Source: Klebsormidium nitens | Taxonomy: Eukaryota > Streptophyta > Klebsormidiophyceae > Klebsormidiales > Klebsormidiaceae | Direction: 5' to 3' | DNA: 50,940 nt | Assembly (NCBI GenBank): GCA_000708835.1 | Contig: DF237513.1 | Location: 7,216 to 58,155, forward strand | In this document: one piece after another, positions 36,353-49,350 of the stretch | Layout of the letters: each line of letters begins with the position of its first letter | How positions within the stretch are numbered: position 1 is the stretch's first letter | Notes under the pieces: model-generated | Seen by the model: the letters and a program-made list of their open reading frames with translations, nothing else | Told to the model about the DNA's origin: nothing | The model's database searches: none | Translations under genes and position numbers: made by a program

Positions 36353-39300
36353 ATGCCCCCTCCCATCCCCCTGCACCAGCTCCCTGCTAAAACAGCAGCA
36401 ACTGCTTACCCCCCGCTGGGACAAAAAGCGTCTCTCGATGACCTGGAGGAGGCGCTCGGCGAAGACCCAAAGCAGCGGACTCTGCGGCTGCGGGAGCTCT
36501 TTGCCGTGTTTGATGAGACTGCCGGCAAGACGGGGAGCGTTGATCGAGCAGCATTGGAGGCGGGGTTCGATTCCTTGGTGCGGTTGCAGAGTGTTGTTCA
36601 TTCTCTTAGTCATTTGTTATGTCTGGACACTGTTAAGTCCTCTGCATTCTACTCAAGCCTTAGCAGCCAAGATCATCCCTTTTGCTGGGAGCTGTCACCG
36701 CTGTAGGCCTGCAGTGAGGCTTCAAGGAGCACTCACAGTCAATCATCATGCTGGTTATTTCGCAACGTGGAAGCTGATTACACCACTTGTTTGGGGCCAG
36801 CCACTAGAGCCTTGACACAGTACTCGAGCGGCGCTGAGGTCGTATTGGAAGGTTGTCAAAAGACGCTGTCGTGCGTGCAGTCGATCCCGAACCACCACAA
36901 GTATGCACGAGAGCTGCTCGAGGTGGCGGACTCGAACCACGATGGGCGCCTTGACTTCAGCGAGTTTGAGGCGTACATGAACCAGAAGGAGCTGGAGCTG
37001 CTGGAGCTGTTTCGCGAGGTGGACGTGGAGCGCGACGGCAAGCTCTTCCTCTGGGAGATCAAGGCGGCGCTGCAGAAAGCGGGTGCGCACCACCGCCCCC
37101 CCACGCCCCACAGCTTGCGGTCGGGGCTTGGCCCAAAAGGGGCTTTGTTGTCTCACTAAAGCAGAGCTTTTGACACCTGGGAAGCCATCACAATATCAAC
37201 AAGGCATCCATCATATCTAGTCTTTAAGCACTCAGGTCTACTTTGTACACCGCGAAGGGGTACGAAGAGGGCGTGACATGTCAGCTTTTGCCCCAGTCTG
37301 TGCGGAGTATCTTCCAGCTCTGAGTATCCCTGGCATGTCTGTGCAGGGGTGACCATTTCCCCTGGGGAAGTGAATAACTTTATGCGCCAGGTCGATGCCA
37401 ACCACGACGGCTCCATCAGCTTTGCCGAATGGCGCGACTTCTTTCTGCTCTTTCCACACAGGGTCAACGTGCGCGCCCTATACGGGTACTGGCACGACAT
37501 TGCGCAGGTTAGTGCGGACCCCAAGTCTTGCAGTAAGGTGCAGGTTGTACGCATGTTCGGACTACCCAGTCCTTTGGCTTGTGTCTCTGCTTTCTACTTT
37601 GGGGAGCTTGTTCTTGTGTTGAGGCCTTTCACAAAGCCGTCTCCAACGTCATCGCCGCCCTTCTTGTGCTGATTCAGGTGGATATTGGGGATGCGCCGGT
37701 GGTGCCCTCCGATTGCTCAAACGCGCGGGGGAAGGGTCGCACGCAGGACTCCTGGAAGTACCTTTTTGCAGGGGCGGTGGCGGGGGCCGTCAGCAGGACT
37801 GCGACGGCGCCACTGGACAGATTGAAAGTGTTGCTGCAGGTGAGAACCGGGACTTGTCTTTGGCTCAAGCTGTTTTGAAAGGATCAGTGTGTTTTACAGC
37901 GGTATGCTTTTTCATCGCATTATTACATTGGCATGCTTTTCCATTGTACCTTCGGGGCAAATAGTGGTGCCAAGTACAAATCGCGTTACGATTTGAAATA
38001 TCAGCGTTGTGCCCTGCGAGCATGACGAAGCCTCCTGGTGATGGAGACAGCAATATTCCACGGACATTTACAGCTTCAATACAAAGGGCGCCTCGCACTA
38101 CGTCTTTTGCTCGTTTTGAAGGAACCTGGTTCCGGAATTGTCTTTACTCCGGAATGTGCGAACCTATCCGTCCAGACCACTGCAGAATCATCGATCCTGC
38201 AGGCCCTGTCTGTGCATGCAGGTTCAGCGCCAGATCGCCCCCGCCGCGCTGTCCACTGAGCTGGGCGGGGCAGCCACGCTTGCGACGGTGCGCGGGTCGG
38301 GCATGGCGGCAGGGCTGGCGCACATCTACAAGGAGGGCGGCGTGCAGGGCTTCTTCCGCGGCAACGGCATCAACGTGCTCAAAGTTCGTGCCGCTGCACT
38401 ACTTGCTTGGCCACACGGCTTGCGAGAACGTCCATCTTGCTTCGATCTGCAGCAGAGTTTTTGATTCATAGATTGTCAATGGGCTGTTCCATTCCCAAGC
38501 ATGACGGTCTCTCTTTCTGCTGTCTCTGGTGCCCCCGTCTGGTCGACCCACCGCTTTGTTCTAGCTGAAGTATCTCTCATGGACCTCTGCGGGCTGCCTG
38601 ACATCGCTTTGCGTTTCGCAGGTGGCGCCTGAGTCGGCCATCAAGTTTGCGGCCTTCGAGATGCTGAAGCCGATCCTGTGCCGCTACTTTACGTCGTCCC
38701 TCCCCAAGCAGGGCGAGGCCCCGCGCATCAGCACGGCAGGCCGGGTTGTGTCAGGGGGCCTAGCAGGCATGATCGCACAGACTGCGATCTATCCCCTGGT
38801 AAGTGTGCCGCAATCGTTCCTTAGACCCCTGGCGGGTATTGACTCTCTGTCATCTGATCGCTCGTGCTGAGACGGGAGACGTTTTGGGACGCCTCGTTGA
38901 GGCGTCACTCCTCTTACTCCAAGACAGCGGGCGAAGGCGCCACGACTCTCCAAGCAACGATGGCAAAGCCTACGATCATGTGTAATGCTGTCATAGGAAG
39001 CGCTTAAAGAGAGCGAGGTGCTTGAGTTCCGTCGGGGCATTGTCAACAGCGGGAGCCAACTCAGTGCTTCAATTAGTCGGAGATCACATTTTGGAAGACA
39101 GCAACGACAGCGGTGTTGTCTGTCACGGTCGCCCATCTCCTGCCCACGGCAGTGTTGTGCCGCTCTCGAACTTGGGCTGATACCTGGTCCTGATGGCTCC
39201 TGGCAGGAGGTCGTGAAGACCCGCATCCAGACCGCGCCGTCCAGCGTGCCCCGGCCGACCCTCCTCCGATGCGCGGCCGAGGTGTATTCGAGCGCGGGGC

Positions 39301-39894
39301 TGCGCGGCTTCTTCCGCGGGCTGGGTGCGTCCCTGGCGGGCGTCTTCCCGTACGCGGGCCTCGACCTGGCGGTGTACGAGACGCTCAAGGCGCAGGTGGA
39401 GAAGAGCACGTGGGCCGAGTCGGGTACGCTCACCCAGCTGGGCTGCGGCACCGCCTCCGGGGCGCTGGGGGCGACCGCCGTGTACCCGCTACAGGTGGTC
39501 AGAACCAGGTGAGGGGCCGGGACGAGACTATCGGAGGAGGAGCTTGGGTGGGGAGACGGCTTCGAGCGGAAGCGAACGCCATGTCTGTCGTAATACTCTT
39601 TGCAAAAGGTACGCGCAAAGTAGTTCCGATTGGAGCGCAACGTTTCTTCTTGGAATGGTATTCCCCTAATGAATGAATCTGCCCTTTCATGCACGTTGCA
39701 GGTTACAAGCAAGTCTAAGAGGCGATCCTCACGGCTATACCGGCATGGTCGATTGTTTCACCAAAATCCTGAACGAGGAAGGTCCGAGAGCGTTCTACAA
39801 AGGCCTTGCTCCGAACCTTTTGAAGGTCGTGCCCGCCGCGTCAATCACCTATGTAGTCTACGAGGGCTGCAAAAAGCAGCTCGACATAGGATAA
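36353..39894 (+). CDS. Ca2+-regulated mitochondrial carrier (SCaMC/APC-type ATP-Mg/phosphate carrier)
   Basis: Inner mitochondrial membrane carrier with an EF-hand regulatory domain; APC/SCaMC members exchange ATP-Mg for phosphate when Ca2+ rises. Eight exons join in phase: 36353-36577, 36881-37082, 37347-37507, 37678-37839, 38222-38383, 38622-38798, 39207-39508 and 39702-39894 (527 aa). Three EF-hand loops are visible at about 92-103 ([12 protein letters not shown]), 123-134 ([12 protein letters not shown]) and 159-170 ([12 protein letters not shown]), plus a degenerate first one near residue 50. Three carrier repeats follow, each with the signature Px[DE]xx[KR] or a variant: PLDRLKV, PLEVVKTR and PLQVVRTR, and with GFFRGN / GFFRGL / AFYKGL. 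Exon 1 must end at TTG|GTGCGG to give the family-like [15 protein letters not shown]. Substrate is inferred from the subfamily. Confidence 0.93.
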
Positions 39895-41434
39895 ACTCAG
39901 AGACATGTAAATATGAGTCGGTTCTCGGCATGTGTCACAGTGCGCGCAATTCCACTATTTTTCCTGTGCGAGTAGAGGACATTTTGAGTTGCTACCTTTT
40001 GGAACAGAGTTATGCTTATGGCCGCGTGGTTCTAAATTTTTATTGCGGCCTGCGCTGCTGCTGCGCATACACATCATGACCGATCAGCCTTAAGGGGCAA
40101 TGTTTGCCGTTTCCTTCCCAAGTTCACCGTCCTTAAGAAGCCTTTTCCAACTCATGATCGATTATATATGTATTGCGCACTGCGTTGACTACTAAATTGA
40201 TTGTAATTACTGCCTCATTGAATCGCTGTTGCTTCCATATGTCGCCATTTGTATGTTAACATGTACAGCTAGATCGAAAGGTCATCACCAAAGCGGGAAT
40301 GACATGTCGTCGTGGAAGCTTCGATCCTTCATTCGAATGTAATGCCCATTGCATGATAAGTTGCAATATCAGCGCTCTGCATGTTTCAATAATTGTACAT
40401 GTATGTATATGACCGTTGAAGCCTGCTACGACGGTACAGCTATAGGGATCGAACCGCGAAGAGTTTTCTTTAAATACCTTCCTGGTGAAATTGGGATGAT
40501 AGTTTCGTTCGTATTTAAACTGCGTTTCGTGGATCGGATGTACAAGCATGAAATTTGCACGGTCTAACGCATGTTTCTTTGTACTACCGGAGCAGGTGCC
40601 TGCAATCATGTGGTACCGGGTGCTAGCCCGCCGATTGTGGCCGCTTGCATTAGCTTGCAACGCGTTGCAAGCGGCTCAGCAGATTGCCAGTCAATCGAAG
40701 ACCGCGACAGCCAACACAACACTTCATTGTATGCAGCTTGACGGTCTGTGTGCGGTTTGAAGCAGACCTCAGCCAGCATATCGAGCATGTATGTGTTCAG
40801 CCTGTTTCTCAGTACACCCTCTGTTGGATTGACTCAGGTATGCGATCCGGATAGGTCCGATGATCCGTTCAAAAACAAGTGGTTTGAAAGGTGCAGTATG
40901 ATCATGCAAAATCAAGGAAGAATATATGAGTTCAGTTGTTTCCGCCTATCACTGTCCAAACGAGCGAGAAGGCCTGACTCGTCCTAGTATGCGTTCTTTC
41001 AAGATTCTGCCGCTGTAGCAGCAAACTTGAGGTTGACTTCAAATGCAACTGCAGCGCGTGTTTGCAGTGATTTTTGTAATAGCACAATGCCCTTAGGCAT
41101 GCTACTCAGGTCGCGTGCTCCGCTTTGGAATTGAGTGTCTTAGCTGCTGCGGCAACTCCGCCTAATGCTTCTAACTATTTACGACTAAGACTAAGCGTCC
41201 AAAATTCTTGCAACTCCTCTGATCGCAGGTTTCTACTATACAACGCCGTCTTGCGGTATCCATTTCTACTACTTCGATGACAATCCTTTGCTTCCTTTGT
41301 GAACAGCTGTCTTCGTTTCGGACTTGGACACAGGAGAGCCCACCTTCGAGGCAATACTTAAATAGATCTGACTACTACTCTAAAATGCGGAGAGTGTTTG
41401 TTGGAAGAGTTGCTTTCAATAGTCGGTAAAGTCT
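39895..41434. other. Convergent intergenic region (carrier 3' / histidine kinase 3')
   Basis: About 1.5 kb, AT-richer than the coding parts. It holds only short frames with no family resemblance and several GTACATGTATGT-like dinucleotide-rich stretches near 40260-40420. A T-loop-like sequence at about 40446 does not fold into a tRNA arm. Confidence 0.45.
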
Positions 41435-44400
41435 CTACTCCTTACTCGTGCTTTGAAGCGTCCCATTGGCTTCTTCTTTCACCGGAAAGTACTCAGCTAG
41501 GACAAGGCGCAGCTGTTTCTGATCCAGGGGTTTAGGGAGATAATTTGACATTTGGGCCTCAAAGCACTTCTCCTTGACCCCTTCCTGCAGAGTGAAGCGG
41601 ACAGAGGCAGGTGAGACAACGGACGAGCCCGCACCAGAACCAGTTGCATTTGTGTCACGCTCCACATCCAATTCTGCAACAAAGTAGACAAAAATCTCCC
41701 AAATCGTTTTCATATCGCAGTTTACTGACAAAACCGTTTGCCTCCCATACCATGACATCGGCCGTCAACGCCACGATTGGAACGCCCAGCTGCGCTGCTT
41801 CTGATGGGGTGGAGCTCAAGACCTCCTCCCCATCGAGGCTCGCGTCCTGCGTAACCTCTGGTGACGTGCCCCGGGCTTCAGCCTCGACTTGCCGGATGGC
41901 CCTGGCCGCTTCAAACCCGTCCATGCCGGGCATCTGCACACAAGACACTTGTTTCAAGGGTCGCTCAAGCTGAGTTCGTCTCTGCATCTGCACCTGCTAA
42001 CATGCGAACAGCAACCTTAAAGAATCCCGGTGAAAAATGTGCACATGACCAGTCCTTGTAGCAATAAGCAAGTGCAGTGAGCATTCCTGACAACCGACCT
42101 ACAATTGCTTGCTGCCGTCTAAAATCCCCCCTACCTGCAGGTCCATTAAAATCATATGGAAGGGCTTGTCCTGCGAGTTCTTGAAGAGCTCCACCGCCTC
42201 CTCCCCACCGGCCGCGGGGACCACCTCGCAACCGTACCGCTGCAGCATGCTCCCTGCCACTTTCCTGCAGACATCCACCGCAGTCTCGGCAATGAGCTTG
42301 ACGTAGCAGAAAAGAAGCGGCTTGAAAAACAAGGTCTGCAGCACGGGTCAGTACCGGCTTGCAATGCCGTTTGACCATGTGCAGATGCATGTGATCTCAA
42401 TTTCCCCGGCTCCCTGCTTCTCACAATCCAACTTCGTTGCCGTTATCAATGGGCAGCCCCGGCGCGCACCTGTTGATGAGCGTATCGTCGACCACCATGA
42501 TCCGCACTCCCGCCAGCCACGACTTGAGTGCGCCGCCCACCCCGTCCAACGCCGTCGGCTGCATCCTCCGCATGGCGATGCCCAGCGCTTGCAGCATGCA
42601 CACCGAGATGGTGCCTGTGCGGAGCGGCTTCACGAGGACCTGCCACGTGGAAAGCGCAGGGGCACCTTGAGGCAGAGAATACTCGATGAACGGTCAAAGG
42701 AAGGTACGGACTGAAGGTAGAGCTGTGGCGTCTGAACGTCCAAGAACGAGGGCCTGAGGTAGCTCAAAAGCCTTGAGCTTATCTTTATGCAGACCAGGGA
42801 TGAGCTGTCTTTCATCTCCACAGAGAACATACTGACCATCCTGAAGGTCGACTTCCCCATCCCCACTTGACGCGTTGAGCCGGAATTCCAAGGCCCACCT
42901 GCGCAAAGCCTGCCCACTTGGCCTTGGCCTCCAGCTGCGCGTTGATCCGACACGTGGCCAGCACCAGCGCTATCCGGCCACTCAGCCGCAGGTCCGTCCC
43001 CAGCTCCTGCCCTAGCCTGCGGGCATCCTCATGCCCCCCGACGGCCTCTGCGTCCACAATGGCCAGGCGGAAGCGGGACGGCGCATCAACGCAGGCCGCG
43101 GCCATTGAAAGAGCGTCGCTGGCGCGGGGCGACACCACGGGCTGCATGCCCAGCCTGGAAGGACAGCAAACACCGAGATCCTCGTCAGCCAGGCTGCATA
43201 TCGTGTGAACAAGCTGTTCAAGGCGTCTCCGCGAAATGTTGATTCTGCTCTAGATCAATGCGCCCAATGGACGCGGGTGAGCAAGAGCAGCCGCCACAGA
43301 GCAGAGACCAGCCTGCGCTGGCGCACCCACCGTCGTAGGTGTGCGGCGACCACTTCTTGGCGGACGGCGTGGCTGCCCACGACCAGGACGCGCACCCCGC
43401 GCAGCCGCTCCGACTGGAGGCTCTGCAGCTGCAGCGTGGCGCTGCGCTCGACGCCCAACCGAGGCACCGTCAACTCGACGTCGAACTGCGGGGATACGCC
43501 ACCAGATGAGAACGCATGCCAGTAGAGGAAGTCAGGGATACTTCAACAGCTCAAAACCGCCAAGAACGGAAGCACGAGTTTACTGATGCAAAATATACTC
43601 ACGATCGAAGTCGTTGCTGAGGCCGGAGATCAGAGCACACAGATTTGCAGCAACCAGTGTTTACAGCTTCTATCTGCAGAAGCAGCAAGATTTGGGGCCC
43701 ACCTGGAAGGTGCTCCCAACGCCCGGGATGCTACTGAAAGCAATCTTCCCGTGCATAAGTCGAACCAGCGCCCGGGAGAGGCTGAGCCCGATGCCAGTGC
43801 CGCCGAACTCACGCGTAATGGACGAGTCCGCCTGGAAGAACGGCTCAAACAGCCGCGGCTGCACCGCCAGCGGAATGCCAATGCCTGCACCCACAGCGGC
43901 AGCTCGGCTGACGTGTCCTCTGATAGCAACACCAAGGCCCTTCGTGTTGCAACTCGGATGCCGCCAAAGCAACAACTTTTCGGTGACTCTAGTTTGACAC
44001 AGCATGCACCACTGCAAGACGAGACCGTATGCAGCATGGCCCTGCCAATCGTCGAGCCTGCCAACCTTTCCCGCAGTAATAATGGGACTGGGACTCCAGG
44101 CTTTGCAAAAACGCACCTGTATCCTCCACAGAGAAGATAAGCCGAACTTTTCTACTTTGCCTTGGAAATGGAGGCGCCCTGCCGGACCCGTTATCCATAA
44201 ATAACCTGCAATAGGGCATGCCCGCGTCAGCTGAGGAGGAGAAGCATGCGGCGGACAGGCATTTCAGAGGGCAGCTCCGGTTGTGCTCAAGAAGATCAGA
44301 CTCCCCAGGCAGAGAGGGCACCCGGATCTGCCTTGCCTACTTACCTGACCGCCCCTGGGCTGCTTTGCGCATCTGCCCGTAAGGACACCGGCGGTACCAC

Positions 44401-47400
44401 TTCCCCTCGCTCCGTCTCCGATCCTTGCCGGCTCTGTGCAATATGATCCAGCGGAGCGTCCCCCGCCGCTCCCACCGCCCCACCCCGCTGCCAACGCCGC
44501 CTTCCAAACCACTTCTTTCGACTGGCTGCCTGGTCTTGAAGATCGCTACTGACCGCGGGCGCAACCCGCGTGGGGTCCTCTGCTCGACTCTCTGCTCCAG
44601 CACCAGACCCTGAGGTCGTTGGCGTAACCCCCTCTGTGTCCTCGGATGGGGACTCGAGCACGTGGTTGGTGCCTTCTGACCGGGGGCTTAGATCCCCTTC
44701 GGGAACATCGACATCAATGGTGTGATGTCCGGGCGGCTGCTCCCCCTCGTCAACGGGCTCCATGCGTATGCAGACCAGCACGCTCCCCTCCTTGGTGAAC
44801 TGCACGTCAAGGGGAGCGTGAGGGACATCCGTAGAAATACCAGAGGTTTATTCGTCCAAGCAACTCAAGAAGCAAAGACAGTGGGCTCTCCACGAAACCC
44901 TGTGTCAGAAGCAGCAAATCCTGGTTCAAGGGGCATGACAAGAGCGGCCAACAGCTGCTGAATCAGGAATGGAGGCTCACCTTGACCGCGTTTCCCACCA
45001 GATTGATCAGCACCTGCCGGATCCTCCCCGGGTCGCCCAGCAGCAGCTCCGGGACGGAATCCTGGACCAGGCCAGCCAGCTCCAGGTTCTTCTGCCGCGT
45101 TCTGCAGGAAACAAAAAGAAGCTTCTACAAACTGGCCTCATTGGCTTTGTACGAAGGAGCCCTGCTTTACTGTGTCTTGGGGTAGTTCCTCAACTGCAAG
45201 TATGGATGTCCTATTCCATAGTTGCTCATCGACTGCATGACCTGCTCAAACGACTGATGTGCTTGCTTGCATAGCTTGCCCTGCAATAACCGCCGCTGTG
45301 CCTTCCCCGACCTCCACAGCACACCTGCCACTCGTCACATGAGCCACCCCTTCCCCCCGCTGCCTCACCTCTCCTCGAACAAACCCAAGACATCGTCCAA
45401 CTCTGTCCTGATGTCCAGCAGAATCGAGGCGATCTCCATCCTGCCTGCCTCGATCTTGGACAGGTCCAGAAAGTCGTTGACGAGCGAGCACAGCGCGTTC
45501 CCGCTTGCGCGCGCCGTCTTGACGTAGTCCAGCTGCTGCGCGTCGAGCTCCGTGCCCAGCAACAAGTTCGTCATGCCTGCAGCACGGCCGACAGGAGTAC
45601 ATCACTCATAAGAACCAACGAGTGAGATGGCCCACGACCTCGGATGAGCAGAAAAATCTGGAGCAGGGATGTAGTGGACCAGTCATGTCATGTGAGCTGC
45701 CCTCAAAAACCCAAAGAGAAAGCCTTCTGCGGCTTGGCGTTCTCCACATGTTCAGGACTTCGGGCGCCGCCAGTCTTTATCTTACCAATCATTCCGTTCA
45801 TGGGCGTGCGAAGCTCGTGGGACATGTTTTGCAGGAAGTACGTCTTGGCCACGTCAGCAGCCTCGGCTGCCACCTTGGCCTCCCGCATCTCGTTGTTCAA
45901 CCTTTCCATTCGCAGCAGGTTCTTCTCCGCTTCCTCCGCTCGCTGTAAGATAGAAAGACAACCGACTCGATCGGTCTAGTTTTCCTTGCCTTAAAGCGAA
46001 AATTTGGGTGGATGCCGTGCATACCTTGCCACAGGCCATGACACAATCGGAAATTTTTGCAACAAGATGGTGGTCCAACTGCCAGGTTAGCACAGCTGCA
46101 AATAAGACTGGATCGAATATCTACCTGCCTTGTAGCGTGAACCCAAAACTAGCTGCTTGTGGACCAACCTTGAGCGTAAGCCAAAGGATGAAGCCTGCTA
46201 GGAAGCCGACGATGAGAACCAGGGCAGCCCATGCAAGCGGCCGGCGAGTGGCTATGTGCGAGTTGGTGACAGGACGAGAACAGCCAACTTGATACCTGCC
46301 AAAAGACAGTAACGAACATCCTTTGGAGAGAGTCAAGCTAATGATGCATGCTATTGGCTGTGAGCAGAAACAGCAGTACTGCTGTCAGCAAAGCATTTCA
46401 GCCATGACCCCAGCATGTCAGATACCATCTGAAGAAGCACATAAACACTAACCTTCGAACTCCCGCTGTGAAGACCTCAACATGCTCAAACTTTGTATGA
46501 TTTGCAGTTCCAAAAATGAGTCCGTTGTCAGGGTCGAAGACGACCCCAAGGGCTTCGTTGGCAGTTGACATGTCGTAGATCCACAGCCTGCAGGTTTGAA
46601 GGATTATGCGACTGAAAAACAAAAAGTCGAGCCTGATCTTCCGTGCAGCTCTAAGCATTCCTTCATATAGGATTGCTGAAAGGACGCGGCACCGTAGGTT
46701 GACTTGCATGCAACTGCTTGCAAGTGCGGCACCACTCTCATTGTACATGTGGGGAAACCACACTCGGCAGATTGGCCTGAAGCACCACACTCACCTGATG
46801 TTGGCTCCCGCATCCGACTCTTGCTTGAGCTGCGCAACTACTTGCGCTGCAAGTTTACTCACAGCATACTGGGCCCCAATCCAGCCAGCAATCCCCGCTC
46901 GTCTCTGCATCACAAAAAGCATTGGATATTGCAAGCTACAGCAGCCTGTACTACTGGCTTGCAAAGCCCTGGTTGCCTAAGTGCTTGCAAAAGCAGCAGG
47001 TCAACATGTAAACCTGTGGGGAGCAGGTCAAAGAGCTTTCAAGGTGGATGACAAGGGCAGAGGATCACCTGCTCGAGTGTTGCGTTGGAGCCCTCTGAAA
47101 AGTTGTTCGCCCCATAATCAGGATAAAACCCAAGGAAGCCTCGCATTCCGTTAGCAAACGTCTGGGGCGAAGTGAAGGCAGCGCCACCGCTGTCTTTTGC
47201 CCTGCAAAAGCATCATCATAAAGGTCAGATGCTTCGTGTCCATAAGAGATTGAGAACAAGTCAGATCAACCTCGATCTGAAAGCCACATAGCATGTACCT
47301 TTTCGGAAAGGAAGTTGCACTTCAACTAAAAAGCTTGGGGCACAACAACCCGTGCTAGAGAAACAGTGTGCCTTCTCAGCATCAAACCAAAAAAGTCCGA

Positions 47401-49350
47401 ATAAATACAGATTGGAACCCACTCATTGATCTTGGACGTCTACGACCGTACCCAACTTATAAGCAGGAGCAATCACAGTCTTAACAAAGTGAGGCTAAGA
47501 CAGAAAGTGAAGTGGACTCGATGTGCCCCCAAGATTCTCACCTGGCCAAGATCGCTGCTTCGTAAGGGTCGGACATCAGATCAAACCCAACAGGAATGTT
47601 CTTGTTTTCTCTGCTCTGTACATTTACAAGGGCACACATTAGGATGCAGCCATTGGAAATGTCTGTCGAAAGGAAAATGGCTGAGCCTGAAAGTTGCGAT
47701 AGCGCATATAAACAAGCATAAGCCCATCCGGTAAAAACGAGCAAGCTAATAAGACCATAGAAGCTGGAGCTGAATCAGGACTACATTGGCTGCGGAGGCG
47801 AGAGCAATGAGATCTCACATTGAAAAACTGAACAATACCATACTGTTCCGCAGGCTGTCTTGGCAAATAGCCAAACTTGCCCGGGGCGCTTGAGGGCGTA
47901 AATTCTGCAGAAAAAAGCCTTGTTAAAAAAGTGACTGTCTGAGTAGGATATTGGACGTCTCAATATGTCACAGGCACTGTGACAAGCTGTGTCCTGATCA
48001 CTGGGGACCAGCTTTGAAGGGGGTAGAATTGAAGTACCACAGTTTAGCAATGGCAACGGCGACACTCCCAACACATTAGCCTACTGGACCACCATTTTTC
48101 TGGGTTCTGTGCTAGCAAGTCTATCCTGGCTCACCCGTGAAGTTTACGCCTAATTGCTGTTCGACCTGCACAGACAAAGAAAACCAATGAACATCTTGGA
48201 GGTCCGGAGGTCCAAATCTGCAGAGATAACCTTCATCAAAACCAAATCAACGGCAAGATTTGGCATCTTGGAACTTGCCAGCGAAGTCTGGAGCAATAGA
48301 AGGCCTACTTGCTGAACAAAACGCTGAAGGCATCACTGACCTGCGTACGATCTGCAGCGCGAACAGCCTTGACGTAGATTACATTGTTCAGAAGGGGGCG
48401 CTGAAATGAGGTCGCAATAGCAAAGTTGGTGAAGCTTGTCAAGTTAACGGTTCCAGGAGCAGATTGTATGAACCCAATGAAAATCCGGGCAGCTGCAATC
48501 TGGGCCTGGAGTGACATCTGCACAGACCAAGAGCATCAATTAGTATGTTGTCTTTGTCAGAAGGCCTGCGATGATTCATCAAGCGCATCCAGGAAACCTG
48601 CATCTTATTTTGCCATCAGGTTGCAGCTGAGGCGACAGCATTTTCAGCCGGTGGCCCCTCTCTCCAATCCTTCTTCCTGGATTGAATCAACTTCTTTTCA
48701 GTCATGCTATCTAGGAGCACAGAAGGCTTCTCCCAATCGACCACAAAATGAGGGCTGCTGTTCTGACCCCCGAGGTCCACATATGGCGAGGTTCACCTCA
48801 AATCGTGCCGCCACATCCCCGCACGATTGCGTAAGGGTTTTGTACGATGCCTGCTTGTCCAGGGAAAAGACTAGATAGAACGTCAATCCAGCAAGTCCCA
48901 GCGCCACGATGCACCAGAAGTAGAGAAAGTATCGGAGGTAAGACTTTTTGGAGCTCCAGAATCTGTTCCAAAAGCCCCGCTTTGGCACATCGTGCGCTTC
49001 CAAACTGCAAACAAAGCAGACAATAAGTAAGGCACTGCACCATGGGGCCTATGGATTGTCCCTCGGTGAAACTCGCATGAGAAGATGGCTTCCAAACAAT
49101 GAGTGCTTGCACCGAAACAAGTCCAAGCCTTTGCCTGTGTGCCGACATGTAGCGTTCGTAAGAGCCTTCAGCACAGGTCAGGGAGCACGAATATAAGAAA
49201 GAGACATGAGTTGGGAATCTATTGCTCTTTGTGTTGACCGTCATCTGCAGTGTTGCCATTGGAGCAGAAGGTGTACGAGTTGAATCAACATTACAGCTTC
49301 TTCGTGAAAACACCTCACCTGAACTGTCCATCAGGAGCAGGCTCCGCCAT
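41435..49350 (-). CDS. CHASE-domain hybrid histidine kinase (cytokinin-receptor-like, AHK/CRE1 type)
   Basis: A membrane sensor kinase with the architecture of plant cytokinin receptors, about 1120 aa in 23 exons. Exon 1 (49319-49350) supplies ATG and ten residues ([10 protein letters not shown]); exon 2 is 48797-49004, exon 3 48341-48517, exon 22 41751-41933, exon 23 41435-41584. Order: first membrane helix at residues about 27-48; CHASE domain about 55-325 ([34 protein letters not shown], then [18 protein letters not shown]); second helix [18 protein letters not shown]; HisKA with phosphorylatable His in [14 protein letters not shown]; ATPase with N box [10 protein letters not shown]1 VEDTGIGIP and G2 [10 protein letters not shown]; a degenerate receiver lacking the acidic pair (VLVVGSHAV); and an intact receiver with VVDD, LMDLQMPGMDG and LPKP. 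A roughly 110-residue low-complexity insert between N and G1 boxes is in the same place as in AHKs. Ligand is inferred, not shown. Confidence 0.92.

Noticed and set aside
40430-40460. Sequence resembling a tRNA T-loop on the minus strand (GGTTCGATCCC)
   Set aside because: The five-base stem does not pair beyond two bases, and no anticodon arm or acceptor stem lies at the right distance. A similar hit near 18775 fails the same way.
41655-41760. Read-through of the last histidine kinase intron giving ...[12 protein letters not shown]
   Set aside because: Splicing ATG|GTATGG at 41751 to 41584 gives [27 protein letters not shown], the proper receiver ending with its conserved Lys-Pro. The read-through lacks it.
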